Position numbers and translations under genes: made by a program. The notes beneath the pieces were generated by a model. That model saw nothing but the letters and a program-made list of their open reading frames with translations. It searched no databases and was not told the DNA's origin. A stretch of DNA of 64,000 bases from Bettongia penicillata ogilbyi (taxonomy: Eukaryota; Chordata; Mammalia; Diprotodontia; Potoroidae). Position 1 is the stretch's first letter. Each line of letters opens with the position of its first letter. The stretch covers positions 2,620,273 through 2,684,272 of the forward strand of contig JAJHZJ010000419.1 in NCBI GenBank assembly GCA_023548195.1, in the 5' to 3' direction. Below are positions 45,561 through 55,960 of this stretch, in pieces.

Positions 45561-46009
45561 TGTAATGGTAATTTAAATGGGAAGATCTTTCTCATTCATT
45601 AATAGACCCATGTGACCTTCTTGGGTCACAAGTGAAGTCTGAGTCATGTGGAGGTTGTGGTGGGAGGAGTGGAACAGGAAAGGTGGAACTAGAGCAGAGA
45701 TGAGAGGAAATTTGGTTAGAGCAGTCAAAACTGAGGGAGAAAGAGAAAAGCAGGCAGCTGGCTACCATGAGTGAGAGAGTGAGGTTGTGATTTGTTTAAG
45801 AGAGTTGGTTTGTGGGAAACCTAACAGAGGGAAGGCTTGGGGCTAGTGTTGCTCTCTGCATCGTTACTGTGTATAGAATTCAATAGAGCTGGCTTTCTGG
45901 TGTCTGAATATATGTTTGCGTTGTGTCTTCCATGTGGAGAGTCGGTTGTATTTCACAATTCAGAACTGCACTGGCATATTCATGCTGTGAATATTGTGTT
46001 GGCACTATA
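45561..46009 (+). mobile_element. ERV solo LTR, family A, copy 3
   Basis: 449 bp, starting TGTAATGG; the final CA has become TA (ends ggcactata). The flanks are gtcac (45556-45560) and gtcat (46010-46014), a 5-bp duplication with one change. The polyadenylation signal is degenerate (aatata). It shares 'gggaagatctttc', 'ccatgtgaccttct' and 'agagaaaagcaggcagctgg' with its siblings' plan. Confidence 0.82.
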
Positions 46010-46439
46010 GTCATCACAGGGAGGGGATAGGATATAATCAACTGAGGAAGGAAAAGTATACTACTTAGTAGTTTCCTATTAAAAGGAATTATTTTTGCAA
46101 AGTAGGTGCTGAGATCAGTTTTTCCTACATAAATATAGGACTTCAAGTACCATCAGTGACCTTTGTATGTCAGTGCCCAGAACTAAAGCTACAGTTGTCC
46201 CTCCCTCATAATAGAGAAGCTTGCTGTCTTCCAGAACGTAGAGCCAGGAGGTGAACAAAACTGCCCAAGATATGCCTCTGTATTACTATTTCCTACATCT
46301 GGAGAGTTGTCAATAAAGATGGAGTTGTTTATGGGTAATGCTCATTTAGAGATCTGTGATAAGAGCAATATGGACACCATCCTCCACTGGTATAGATCAA
46401 AATCCATGTAATCCTTCTAATCTTATACAGTTCTTCTCC

Positions 46440-46860
46440 ATGTCTTTATATAATCCCTCAGAAAGTATCAAATCAACATGGGGTGGGGCGGCTTCCTCTA
46501 GATCTTGAGACTTAATGGGTAAGAACCCAGCAAACTGTTATCTTTTGCTCTCACTACATAACCAACACACCTTCTTTTCTGGTCATGCATTTCTTTGATG
46601 ATACCTTTTATGTCATTTTTCCTGAATAATTCTTTATTAGTAGTAATTAATTTTAGTATTAGTAATAGGCACAAGCAGCATACACATTTCCAGCAAGCAT
46701 CTCTCAACTGTTTTTTAAGAGAACAGCAACTTTAATTCTTTGGACATTATAGTATTCCATGCTTTGTAGTCATATAGCACCATTGGAAGAATATAAGTGT
46801 TTTCAGGATGAACTTCTCTTTCAGAGAGAAACTTGGCATCAGCCATTAAAAAGGACTGCA
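46440..46860 (-). mobile_element. RTE-type LINE ORF fragment, reverse strand
   Basis: Reverse-strand translation shows the RTE reverse-transcriptase C-terminal signature: a block similar to LPMVLYDYKAW, then KGIIKEMHDQKRRCVGYVVR (46500-46560 region, usually ...KRRWAGHVAR). The rest has stops. RTE (BovB-like) LINEs are known in marsupials. The L1 at 46861 is inserted at its edge. Confidence 0.65.
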
Positions 46861-46862
46861 TA

Positions 46863-47544
46863 ACTAGTATCTGTGATAAAGGCCTCATTTCTAAAACATA
46901 TAGAGAATTGAATCAAATGTTCAAGAATACAAGTCATTCTCCAAGGATATGAACAGGCAGTTTCCAGAGGAAGAAATTAAAGTTATCTACAGTCATATGA
47001 AAAAATGCTCTAACTCACTATTGATTAGAGAGATGCAAATCAAAACAACTCTGAGGTACCACATCACGCATATCAGATTGGCTAACATGACACAACAGGA
47101 TGATGTAAATTCTGGAGAAGATGTGGGAGAGTTGGAACACTAATGGATTGTTGGTGGAGCTGTGGGCTTATCCAGCAATTCTGGAGAGCAATTTGGAACT
47201 ATGCCCAAAGGGCTTCAAAAATGTGCATACCCTTTGACCCAGCAATACTACTTCTAGGTCTGTATCCTCAAAAGATGATAAAAATGGGAAAGGGTCCCAC
47301 ATGTACAAAAATATTTATAGCAGCTCTCTTTGTGATAGCCAAAAACTGGAAATCAAGGGGATGCCCATCAATTGGGGAATGGCTGAGTAAATTGTGGTAT
47401 ATGAATGTAAAGCAGTACTATTATGCTATAAGAAACGATGAACAGAAAGACTTCAGAGAGGCCTGGAAAGATTTATATGAACTGATGCTGAGTGAAAGGA
47501 GCAGAACCAGGAGAACTTTGTACACAGCAGCAACCTCAGTGTGA
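46863..47544 (+). pseudogene. L1 ORF2 C-terminal pseudogene
   Basis: 46949-47143 encodes MKKCSNSLLIREMQIKTTL and the HIRLANM segment. A one-base shift near 47142 leads to CWWSCGLIQQFWRAIWNYAQ, IPFDPAILLLGLYP, TCTKIFIAALFVIAKNW and the final stop at 47542-47544. These are clear ORF2p C-terminal landmarks. The frame change makes it inactive. The 133-codon open part is an L1 relic, not a host gene. Confidence 0.9.
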
Positions 47545-47592
47545 GGGGAATTTTTCTGGTAGACTTAGCACTTCATTACAATGCAAGGACTT

Positions 47593-47601
47593 AAATAATT
47601 C
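47593..47601 (+). repeat. Left flank of HAL1, probable target duplication
   Basis: aaataattc here and gaatgattc at 50660-50668 align at 7 of 9 positions. The host L1 3' UTR reads through if the 3.06 kb between is removed. Confidence 0.6.
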
Positions 47602-48454
47602 TGGGGCGGAGCCAAGATGGCGGAGTAGAAGGACGCACGTTTACGAGCTCCGAAACCAAAAGCCCATAGAATTAATGTAAAAAGAGTCCCCCATAACTTC
47701 TGGGGCAATACAAGGTGTGCAGAAGCAGAGTGGAAGAGATTTCCGTTCCAGGGAGCCCTGGAGACCCATCCCTAGGGTCCGGCACGCCCCAGAAAGTGGA
47801 CCCGACCCCCAGCGCTGCCCTGGCCGTGGCCCCAGAGAGGCTGATCCGAGCAGGCTTCAGAGACGGAAGCTCTGGCAGCCGGGAAAGTCCCTCTGCCCAA
47901 CAGAAGCTACAGGTCAGTGAGAAAGAAGGCCGGGCTGGAGGAGAGGGGAAGCAGGGCGTCTCCGTGACTCGGGCCCCCTCGGGAGGAAGCGGCGGCGGCA
48001 GAGAAGGGGGCAGGAAGCGGCGGAGGCAGAGGTGTGGGCGGCGGCTGAGGCGGCAGCGGACCGGGACTCGGGAATCCCCCAGCGGCAGGCAGGATCTTCA
48101 TTACGGAAGATTCCTGCATAGGACCTGACGGAGTTGAGCCTGGGAGACGGCCCTGTCCCCACCCCGCTCTGTTACTGAAGGCTTCTGCTTAAAGCCCCCA
48201 AGGGAACTGAGATTGGGAGGTGGGCCCCCCACCCCGCCCCCACCCGCTCCATTTCTGAAAGTCTCGGCATAAAGCCCCCGAGGGATCAGAGTCTGGGAGG
48301 CGGCCCTGCCCCCACCCCAGCACCTGAACTAAAGTTCACTGATTGACAGCCGGCAGGAGGAAAGCCCATTTAAATCTCAGAGGCCAAGCACTAGCTGGGC
48401 GGATCCAGGCGGGGGTGGAAAGGAATCTCAGAAGTCAAGTAACTGGCTGGGAAA
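47602..48454 (+). promoter_or_regulatory. HAL1 5' UTR / internal promoter, CpG-rich
   Basis: This is the most GC-rich stretch of the window, with many CpGs (for example gcggcggcagagaag and gcggcggctgaggcggcagc near 48000-48060). A YY1-type site caagatggcgg lies at 47613-47623, about 12 bases from the 5' end, as in human L1 where YY1 fixes the start site. The rest has no open frame with recognised content; the 137- and 67-codon frames here are accidental. Confidence 0.7.
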
Positions 48455-49555
48455 ATGCCTAGAAAAGGGAAGAAACATAAGACTTTAGAGAGTTTTTTCC
48501 AACAAATGCAAATGATCCCGACCTTCGGATCTGATGATGAGGATGTATCCTTGCCATAAGGGAAAGACGTGGAGGGCGGGGCCTCAGTACCCCAGACACC
48601 CCAGGGGGGTGTTGGGTGGGCTCAGGCCCTGGAAGAGCTCAAAAAGGATTTTGTAAAGCAAGTTAGACAGGTGGAGGAAAAACTGGGAAGAGAAATGTCA
48701 GAGATGCAACAAAAGTATGAAAAACGGGTCAATACCTTGGTAAAGGAGACCCAAAAAAATGCTGAGGAAATTAATACCTTGAAAAATAGGCTCACCCAAC
48801 TGGCAAAGGAGGTTCAAAAAGCCAATGAGGAGAAGAATGCTTTCAAAAGCAGAATGAGCCAAATGGAAAAAGAGGATCAAAAGCTCACTGAATTTAATAG
48901 TTCTCTCAAAATTAGAATGGAACAGATGGAGTCTAATGACTTTATGAGAAACCAAGAAATCACCAAACAAAACCAAAAGGACGAAAAAATGGAAGAGAAT
49001 GTGAAATATCTCATGGGAAAAACAACTGACCTGGAAAATAGATCCAGGAGAGACAATTTAAAAATTATGGGACTACCTGAAAGCCATGATCAAAAAAAGA
49101 GCCTAGACATCGTCTTGCATGAAATTATCAAGGAAAACTGCCCTGACGTTCTAGAACCAGAGGGCAAAATAAGTATTGAAAGAATCCATCGATCACCACC
49201 TGAAAGAGATCCAAAAAGAGAAACTCCTAGGAACATTGTGGCCAAATTCCAGAACTCCCAGCTCAAGGAAAAAATCTTACAAGCAGCTAGAAAGAAACAA
49301 TTCCAGTACTGTGGAAATACAATCAGGATAACCCAAGATCTAGCAGCTTCTACATTAAGGGATCGAAGGGCGTGGAATAGGATATTCCAGAAGGCAAAGG
49401 AACTAGGACTCAAACCAAGAATCACCTACCCAGCTAAACTGAGTATAATACTTCAAGGGAAAATATGGTCTTTCAATGAAACAGAGGACTTTCAATCATT
49501 CTTGATGAAAAAACCAGAGCTGAAAAGAAAATTTGACTTTCAAACACAAGAATGA
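48455..49555 (+). pseudogene. HAL1 ORF1 (L1 ORF1p-like), one premature stop
   Basis: The start atg at 48455 opens a 366-codon frame that is uninterrupted except for TAA at codon 35 (48557-48559). In the sibling at 17318 the aligned codon is TCA (Ser). Domain order: basic N-terminus (codons 1-40), long coiled coil (about 48-165, with LAKEVQKANEEK), RRM (about 180-265: RRDNLKIMGLPES, then RETPRNIVAKFQNS), C-terminal domain (about 270-355: RRAWNRIF, RITYPAKLSI), all in the L1 ORF1p order. Role in L1s: a trimeric RNA chaperone that binds its own transcript. After the stop the next in-frame ATG is codon 81 (48695), inside the coiled coil; the open frame from 48569 begins with GTG, not ATG. Confidence 0.9.
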
Positions 49556-49689
49556 GAAGAAGCATGAAAAAGGAAACAGCAAAGAGAAGTCTTAAGGGAC
49601 TTACCAGAAGTGAACTGTTTACACTCATACAGGGAAAGACAATATTTGTAACTCTTAAAACTTTTCAGTATCCGGGTAGTTGGTGGGAC

Positions 49690-49745
49690 CACACACATGT
49701 ACAGGCATGCACACACATACACACATGCACACACATACAGATATA
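49690..49745. repeat. CA-rich microsatellite in HAL1
   Basis: Imperfect cacaca/catgcac repeats; the reverse HAL1 has the matching TG-rich tract at 18130-18240. Confidence 0.8.
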
Positions 49746-50545
49746 GAGAGCATAGATTGAACTGAATAGGAGGGGACCATACCTTAAAAGAAACTAAGGT
49801 AAATGGTGAGAGAGAAATGTAGGGGGAGGAAAGAGAGGGAAAGGGAAGGGGGTAACTATATGTCATTTAAGAGGCAGGTAGGAGTTTTTCTTAGTGGAGG
49901 GAAAAAGAGGAGAGCTGAGAAAAAAAAAAAAAACCAAGAAGTTTACCCTCATCACATATGACTAAACGAAGGAGTGAAATGCACACTCATTTTGGTATGA
50001 AAAACCTATCTTACAGTATAAGAAAGTGGGGGAGAAAGAGATATTGCAAGGGGGGGGATGATGGAAGGGAGGGCAAAGGGAGGAGGGAGCAATTTGAAGT
50101 CAACACTTGGGGAGGGACAGGATCAAAAGACAGAAGAGAAACAAGGAGGGGCAGGTTAGGAGGGATGGTAATCCAGTTAGTCTTACACAACACGACTATC
50201 AGGGAGGTCATCGGCAAAACTACACAGATATGGCCTATATTGAATTGCCTGCCGTCCCAAAGGGAATGGGTGGGGAGGGAGGGATGGGGAGAATTTGGAA
50301 CTCAAAGTTTTAGGAACAACTATTTAGTATTGTTGTTGCAACTAGGAAAGAAGACATACAGTTAAGGAGGAATAGAAAGTCATCTGGCCCTACAGGAGAA
50401 AAGAGAAGATGGAGATAAGAGAAGGGAGAGATGACAGAAGAGAGGGCAGATTGGAGATAGGGAAAATTAGATTGCTTGGGGTATTGGGGTGGGGGAGGGG
50501 AGAAAAGGGGAGAAAATTTGGAACCCAAAAATTTGTGAAAATGAA

Positions 50546-50659
50546 TGTAAAATAAATAAATAAATGAATGAATAAATAAATAGATAGATAAATAAATAAA
50601 TAAATAGTTAGATATATAAATAAATAAATAAATGGATAGATAAATAAATAAATAAATAA
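50546..50659 (+). repeat. (AAAT)n/(GATA) tail of HAL1
   Basis: aaataaataaat units with scattered gata and gaatg units. Expansion of the poly(A)-type tail. On the reverse strand it gives Tyr/Leu/Ile-rich spurious frames. Confidence 0.9.
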
Positions 50660-50995
50660 GAATGATTCCCAATGGTCTCTTAGGGCAAAATGCCTTCCAC
50701 ATCCAGAGGAAGAACTATGGAATTGGCTCATGGAGTGAAGCAGACCATTTTCTTTTTTGTCATATTTTGTTTTGTTTTATGATTTCTCCCATTCATTTTA
50801 ATTCTTCTATGCAACGTGACAAAGGTGAAATTGTATTTAAAAGGAATGTATATATAGAACCTATATAAAACTGTATGCTGTCTCAGGGAGAAAGTGAGAA
50901 GGTAAGGGGAAAAGGGGGCAAGGAGGGGAAAAAAATCTAAGATATGTGGAAGTGATTGTAGAATATTGAAAACAAATAAAATAATAAGGACTGCA

Positions 50996-51980
50996 GAGTC
51001 TCTTAAAAAAAATATAACACAAAATGAAAGAAAGCTATCTATATGGAGCCTGATTCATGGCCCACCTGCAAAATCTGTCCAATACATATGTACTAGTGAT
51101 TCATATCAGAATAAATTATGCTGCAGGAAGGCTCTAGAAAGCATGGCTAAACATTACAAAGACTTGAATAAGAAGCTGATGATCTAAGGAACACAGCTGG
51201 TGTTTTCATCATTGCTGATGATCAGGGTCAAGGTCTCCAGAAAAGAACCCAGATTTGAAAAGTAAAAGGCTGGTCAAGAAAATACTTTCTTAAAGGATAT
51301 GATTTTGATTTCTGGACCACAGCTTAAAATATAGGAAACCTAGATTCCTGACCATGGATGGAGTAATGATAAAAATAACATGTGATAAAAACAAATGGTG
51401 ATTAAAAAAAATAGACTTGTCTGAACTCTTGACAATCCAGTCAAAAGGATTTTTTTACTGAAAAAAAAAAAGAGAAAATTGTCTACGTATACCCACCAAG
51501 CTAGATGCCATGGGGCTGGGGGTGGGGAAGAGAAGGGGAGGGTGGATATAGACAGCCAAAACTCCACAGAAGGCATAATTCAAAAAGGGAGTCAATGATA
51601 AAATCAATGACCTTACCAATGCACAAAGGATGGTTTTAGAACAAGGTAAAATACTGAATCAATATTTATCTCAAAAATATCATGAAGACCTGGTGGGATG
51701 AAACATATAGAATATGAGACGTACGCGTAGAGACTCATGTATATACCATAACTTAGTAAAGTACACCTTATTCAAAAGCAACAGTATAGGAAAAAAAAGG
51801 AAGAAGGTGTCAAGATAATGAATCAAATATTCAAATGGATCTATGATCTCATCTATCTGGTGATTACTCTCCAATAACGTAGATAACCCATTCATGCCTG
51901 CTCATTTTGTGTACTTTTGGTCCATGTACTAAATAAATACATTACTGGGAGTCCATCTGATATGCTAAAAGTCTTCCTGA
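50996..51980. other. Unassigned sequence with faint coding-like words
   Basis: No repeat family recognised. One forward frame of 73 codons (50966-51187) encodes VQYICTSDSYQNKLCCRKAL, followed downstream in shifted frames by words such as INDLTNAQRMVLEQG (near 51610). It could be a decayed protein-coding relic, for example an old retroelement or pseudogene, or chance. I do not recognise a parent. Confidence 0.25.
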
Positions 51981-51984
51981 CTTT

Positions 51985-52220
51985 TTCCTGAAATTACAAA
52001 GATATCAGCAACGGACCCTGACTATTCATCTGTCACCTGTTTCCCTCACCACAGTAACCAACCCATCTTTTCTTCCCATCATGCAAGTCTTTGGTGGCAT
52101 CTTTCAATATTCCCCTCTGATTACACAGCTCACACTCATCTGGTGCCTTACCATTGCTTTCTGAGTGTTGGTCACATTAAATTATTTGGACTCTGACATT
52201 CCATTTCTCAGTATACATAC
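51985..52220 (-). mobile_element. RTE-type LINE ORF fragment, reverse strand
   Basis: Reverse translation reads ILKDATKDLHDGKKRWVGYC near 52075-52130, the same RTE C-terminal signature (…IKEMHDxKRRWAGHV…) as at 46.5 kb, preceded by TNTQKAMVRHQMSVS. Heavily decayed. Confidence 0.6.
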
Positions 52221-53327
52221 AGCAATACTCTCAGAGTGTTGGTAATAAAAAGATGGGTGTTTATTTCAATGGGAAAAGTGGGGTCATTAAAGAAACTTTG
52301 CATGTTCCTCAAGAATAGATATAATAAGAAGTCATCCAGACTTCTTAAATTAGAATAGACATCATTTGAGTAAAGACCAACAGAAACACAGACAGAAGCA
52401 GTATTATACTCATGATATATTGCACACAACCTAGACAGAAAAGAGAATAGTTTGGAGAACAGATCACAAACCTGGTACAGAGGCATATTATGCCAGCAAT
52501 AGAAGATTGCAATTTCTCACATAACTATAGAAATTCTTTGTCTGCTTAAAGCAAAGCTAATAATTCTCAACCTGCCCCAGTGATAATTTCATACCTCAGA
52601 AACAGAATCCAAGGAAAGAAACTTCTATCCACTAACAGGGAAAAAATGATGGAAACTTTGGAGGAACATTATCACTCTATTTTATTTTCTATAACCTAAA
52701 AAGGAAAGGAAAGCGAGACATAGCTTGATGTGCACCCTAAATTTCAAACAGTTAATATATTGGATAGAGATCGCAATTTTGCAGAGAAGTTAATGGAGAG
52801 GGAATGGAAAATTCTTAAGAATCAAAATCAAAAGATACAAAAAGAAATAACTCTTACGAGGCCAGAAATTGAAGTTGCATAAGGAGCCTGATGTAGACAG
52901 CTAAGGAACTCACTGATCAACTGAAATTTTTAATACGACATGTACAGAAGACAGAAGCAAGGACAAGTAGCAGGATATATATTTTAAAAGTGTAACTCAA
53001 TACTGAAGGAAGGTAAGTTTCCTACTACTACTTAAAATGACATATTGTGTTATACATTATAGATATTTGTTCAAAACAATAAGCCAAGTAATATATTCTA
53101 GCAGCTCTGAATCTACTTCCCATATATCTCAAATGAAGCCATTAACAAACAGCTAAACAGAAATATAGGTTGGATTAACCAAACCCTGGAAATTCTAAGA
53201 ACTTGTGATTCTGGGTGAAAGCATTATGCAGTCTTATCAATGCCGTAAGATTTGTTCTCTCTTTCCTGTTCAATTCATTGTCTCAACATTGTCTCATTGC
53301 TTCAACATTTTCCATCTATAGCACCTG

Positions 53328-53330
<3 letters not shown>
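52220..53330. other. Unassigned AT-rich sequence
   Basis: No gene, RNA or nameable repeat. The 92-codon reverse frame at 52208-52486 has no recognisable features. Confidence 0.4.

Positions 53331-53360
<30 letters not shown>
53331..53360. repeat. (TG)n microsatellite
   Basis: 30 nt of TG dinucleotides. A CA/TATG-rich stretch also occurs at 53480-53570. Confidence 0.95.
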
Positions 53361-53362
<2 letters not shown>

Positions 53363-53589
53363 AGAAATTTTATATTATCATCTTATAGTACTGTAAGCAC
53401 ATAGCTAATTCTAAATCTCCCAATTTCTGCCATTCTTTGCCTCAGAATCTATTTCTCTTTTTCTCTCTCTGCCTGTCATACACACACACACACAAACACA
53501 TATATGCACATATATGTGTGTATATATGTATGTGCATATATGTGTGTTATATATACATATGTACACACACAAAATGTAGGTTGGCATCT

Positions 53590-53845
53590 ACTCTATAATT
53601 TATAATCTGAGATTTGCCTGGGACACTGAGAAGTTAAGGGACATGCCAATAGACACACAGCCAAGATGTACCAGAGGCCAGACATGAGCCCAAGTCTTCC
53701 TAGCTCTCAAATATATTTGAGAAGCATGAAGAAGTGGATTAACAGCTAGTCTCACAGTGGAGAAAATTTGGGTTTATGTCCAACCTCTGACACACTCTGG
53801 TATGTGACCCTGTCACAAGACCTCTCAGTGCCCTGAGCTACCAGG
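53590..53845. mobile_element. Two MIR-type SINE fragments, opposite strands
   Basis: 53590-53705 is reverse MIR ('actgagaagttaagggacat', 'acagccaagatgtaccagag'). 53727-53845 is a forward SINE ('gaaaatttgggtttatgtcc', 'aacctctgacacactctggt'). Confidence 0.5.
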
Positions 53846-53849
53846 TATA

Positions 53850-54640
53850 GAAGAGATGCCAATCTGCATTAGCAGAGGGAGTTTCCTCACTGAAGAAGTC
53901 CCTACACCCATTAAATCACAGATCTAGACCAAGTATATGTTTAGGATCTTATACTTTTAATGCATTTTGAAAAACAGATAAACTATTTCTCTAGAAAATC
54001 AAAAGGAACAACTAGGCTAGGTGATCTTAGAAAAAGCTATTTCCCAGTAGGACAGAACACAGAAGAAATGAAAAGGGCCAAGGCCATGAAGAAGATGGAG
54101 TGTTAGTGGACATACTCAGACAAAAAGAACTAATAAAAATTCTAAGACTGAAGGTGAGACAGGAGACAGGCTGAAGCTCAGATGGTAAGTCCACAAATAA
54201 TGGATTTCTACTGTGAAACGTAGCCCTTTGATTATGAGTAATTAGAGCATGGGAATTATGTCTTCCATTTCCTTGGACTTTCTCATACAAAATCACATAA
54301 TCCATGAATGCCAAATTTTCTGTTCCTACCACAAAATGAGACATGTAGTAGTCAGTGAATAAATATTGGTTGACTGGACTTAAGCTGATATCATTAGACT
54401 TTCCTGGAAGAGTTACTGTGCTTCATTAAATGCCATATGGACTGAAAGGCGTGAATGCTGAGAAATTAGGTCCATTTAGTTTAGATGGTATTTCACTAAA
54501 AAAATGTTTAAAACCATATTATCAGCAAATTGTTTCATTTGTGGTATATGTATGTTGTCATAATGAAGTGACAAAGTACCAAACTGTTCTGCTCATCAGA
54601 ACACGGAGAGACGGATGAAAAGTTTATCTTAAGAATATAA
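53850..54640. other. Unassigned sequence
   Basis: Open frames of 105 codons (reverse, 54027-54344) and 62 codons (forward) have no recognisable domains. No nameable repeat. Confidence 0.35.
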
Positions 54641-54990
54641 CCATGTTGTGAAATCCTTTCAGTAAGTCAAAGCCTCAAATAATGAATAATTACATGTTTA
54701 CAAATATGAATTTAAAATGGGACCACCCAGTGAGTGGGAAGACATTTTTAAACCATTACATGCTGTGTACTGTTAACATATACAAATGCTTTGAATAAGC
54801 AAGTGCTGCATTTTTCAGACGTGAGCTTTGCAATGTGATTATGACATTGTACCATTATGGAGAAAGAAAAAAATAACACTTGAGACAATAAAGTGCAATT
54901 CTTAATAGTTGTAACTTGAAGAACACTGTCAATATTATTCTGAAAGCCAAATGAATTAAAGCCATGTAATCCATGAATACAAAAATTTCT
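54640..54990. other. Complex repeat-free block, possible conserved element
   Basis: 'gaccacccagtgagtgggaa', 'acatgctgtgtactgttaac' and 'gacgtgagctttgcaatgtg' lie in unique, mixed-composition DNA. Possibly a conserved non-coding element. Bases 54990-55480 beyond it are unassigned. Confidence 0.25.
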
Positions 54991-55479
54991 GTTCCGAAAT
55001 TTCCTATATGATGTCAGGATATATGAGTGGAACTTAATAAATTATTAAAATTGGGGTACTACTTAAAAGAACCTAGTTCCCAAGTTAGTTGCCCTTAAAC
55101 AACAAAACATAAACATAATTTTTTCCCCTTAATTGTTCTAACCTAGCCAGGTCACTACTACATTCTGGTATTAGGTTCAAGATATCTCAAGTCTAAGTGA
55201 TGATCCAATTAGAAAATTCCATCACTGCATGGGAGTAGAAGTAAGAGACAGAAATAAGAGCATATCTGAAACATGATTGTTTGCCAGTATTCATTCCATT
55301 TAGTGAAGAAGGGGGAGTATATGTACAATATACTCATAGGTTATAGGATGGAATGGCTCTCACTGGTAATAAAGAAGACAGTTTGATTACTCCAAATATC
55401 TGGTTTGGTGAAGGAATTTCTGCCCCACACATGGTCAGTATAAACTAATGTTTATGTAATGAGTTTCAAGGAGGGCTAG

Positions 55480-55960
55480 AAGATTTGCCTACTCTAAACA
55501 ATCTCTTCTTTTTTCTTTTTTTTCCATATACCTTGCTGCTCTTTTCAACACTTAGTTCACTTTCTTTTCAGTTAAGAATTCATTCTTCCACAAGTAAACA
55601 AAAAAAGCAAAAAACAAAACCCTTGGAACAAATATACTTTATCAAGCAAAATAAATTCTTGTATTGGCCAGATCCACAATTGCATGTCTCATTCTGTATC
55701 TTGAGTCCATCACCTTTCTGTTAGAAAGTGAATATCACGATCTATCATTAGTCCTGTGAAGTCATGACTGGTCATTATATTGGTCAAGTTTTTCAAAGTT
55801 GTTTGTCATTGCAATGTTGTTATTATATAAATTATCTTGATTCTGCTTACTTCAATCTATCAGTTCATAATAGTCTTCTGATATTTCCCTGAAAGCATCC
55901 CTTTCATCTTTTCTTAAGGCTGACTTTCTTTCTCTCTTAAGTAAAGAATAAATTAAACAC
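55480..55960 (-). mobile_element. L1 3' UTR fragment, reverse strand
   Basis: 'cccttggaacaaatatactt', 'tattggccagatccacaatt', 'ttgagtccatcacctttctg' and 'ttctgcttacttcaatctat' match the reverse complement of marsupial L1 3' UTRs. Bases 55960-56460 are unassigned. Confidence 0.6.

Larger units (their letters stand above)
47602..50659 (+). mobile_element. HAL1 (half-L1) retrotransposon, full length, forward
   Basis: 3058 bp: 5' start tggggcggagccaagatggc, CpG-rich 5' UTR (47602-48454), ORF1 (48455-49555), a purine-rich 3' region (49556-50545) that includes a CA-rich tract, and an A-rich tail grown into (AAAT)n. No endonuclease or reverse transcriptase sequence is present. The 3' terminus ('gaacccaaaaatttgtgaaa') equals that of the reverse HAL1 at 17318, so both are members of one family. 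Such elements depend on L1 proteins from elsewhere. Confidence 0.88.
46861..50985 (+). mobile_element. 5'-truncated L1 hosting a full HAL1
   Basis: Left part 46861-47592 is the ORF2 C-terminus plus the first 3' UTR bases. The right part 50669-50985 is the rest of the 3' UTR: 'aaaatgccttccacatccag', 'aactatggaattggctcatg', 'gtgaagcagaccattttctt', A-rich end. A perfect 10-nt target duplication, aaggactgca, lies at 46851-46860 and 50986-50995. The L1 without its insert is about 1.06 kb. Confidence 0.88.

Noticed and set aside
43878..46009. The LTRs at 43.9 and 45.6 kb as two ends of one provirus
   Set aside because: They face opposite directions, have different flanking 5-mers, and the sequence between them is L1 and unassigned DNA without retroviral genes.
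47143..47544. 133-codon frame as a possible host gene
   Set aside because: Its motifs are those of the L1 ORF2 C-terminus, with the preceding part in another frame.
47715..48128. 137-codon GC-rich open frame (and overlapping reverse frames)
   Set aside because: It lies wholly in the HAL1 5' UTR; the low-complexity Arg/Gly/Ser/Pro content comes from CpG-rich non-coding sequence.
48569..49555. 328-residue protein starting at 48569
   Set aside because: The codon at 48569 is GTG, not ATG. The natural start of this L1-type ORF1 is the ATG at 48455, followed by a stop at codon 35.
50310..50731. Reverse frames of 130 and 113 codons rich in Tyr, Leu, Ile
   Set aside because: They arise from the AAAT/GATA tail and the purine-rich 3' region of HAL1.
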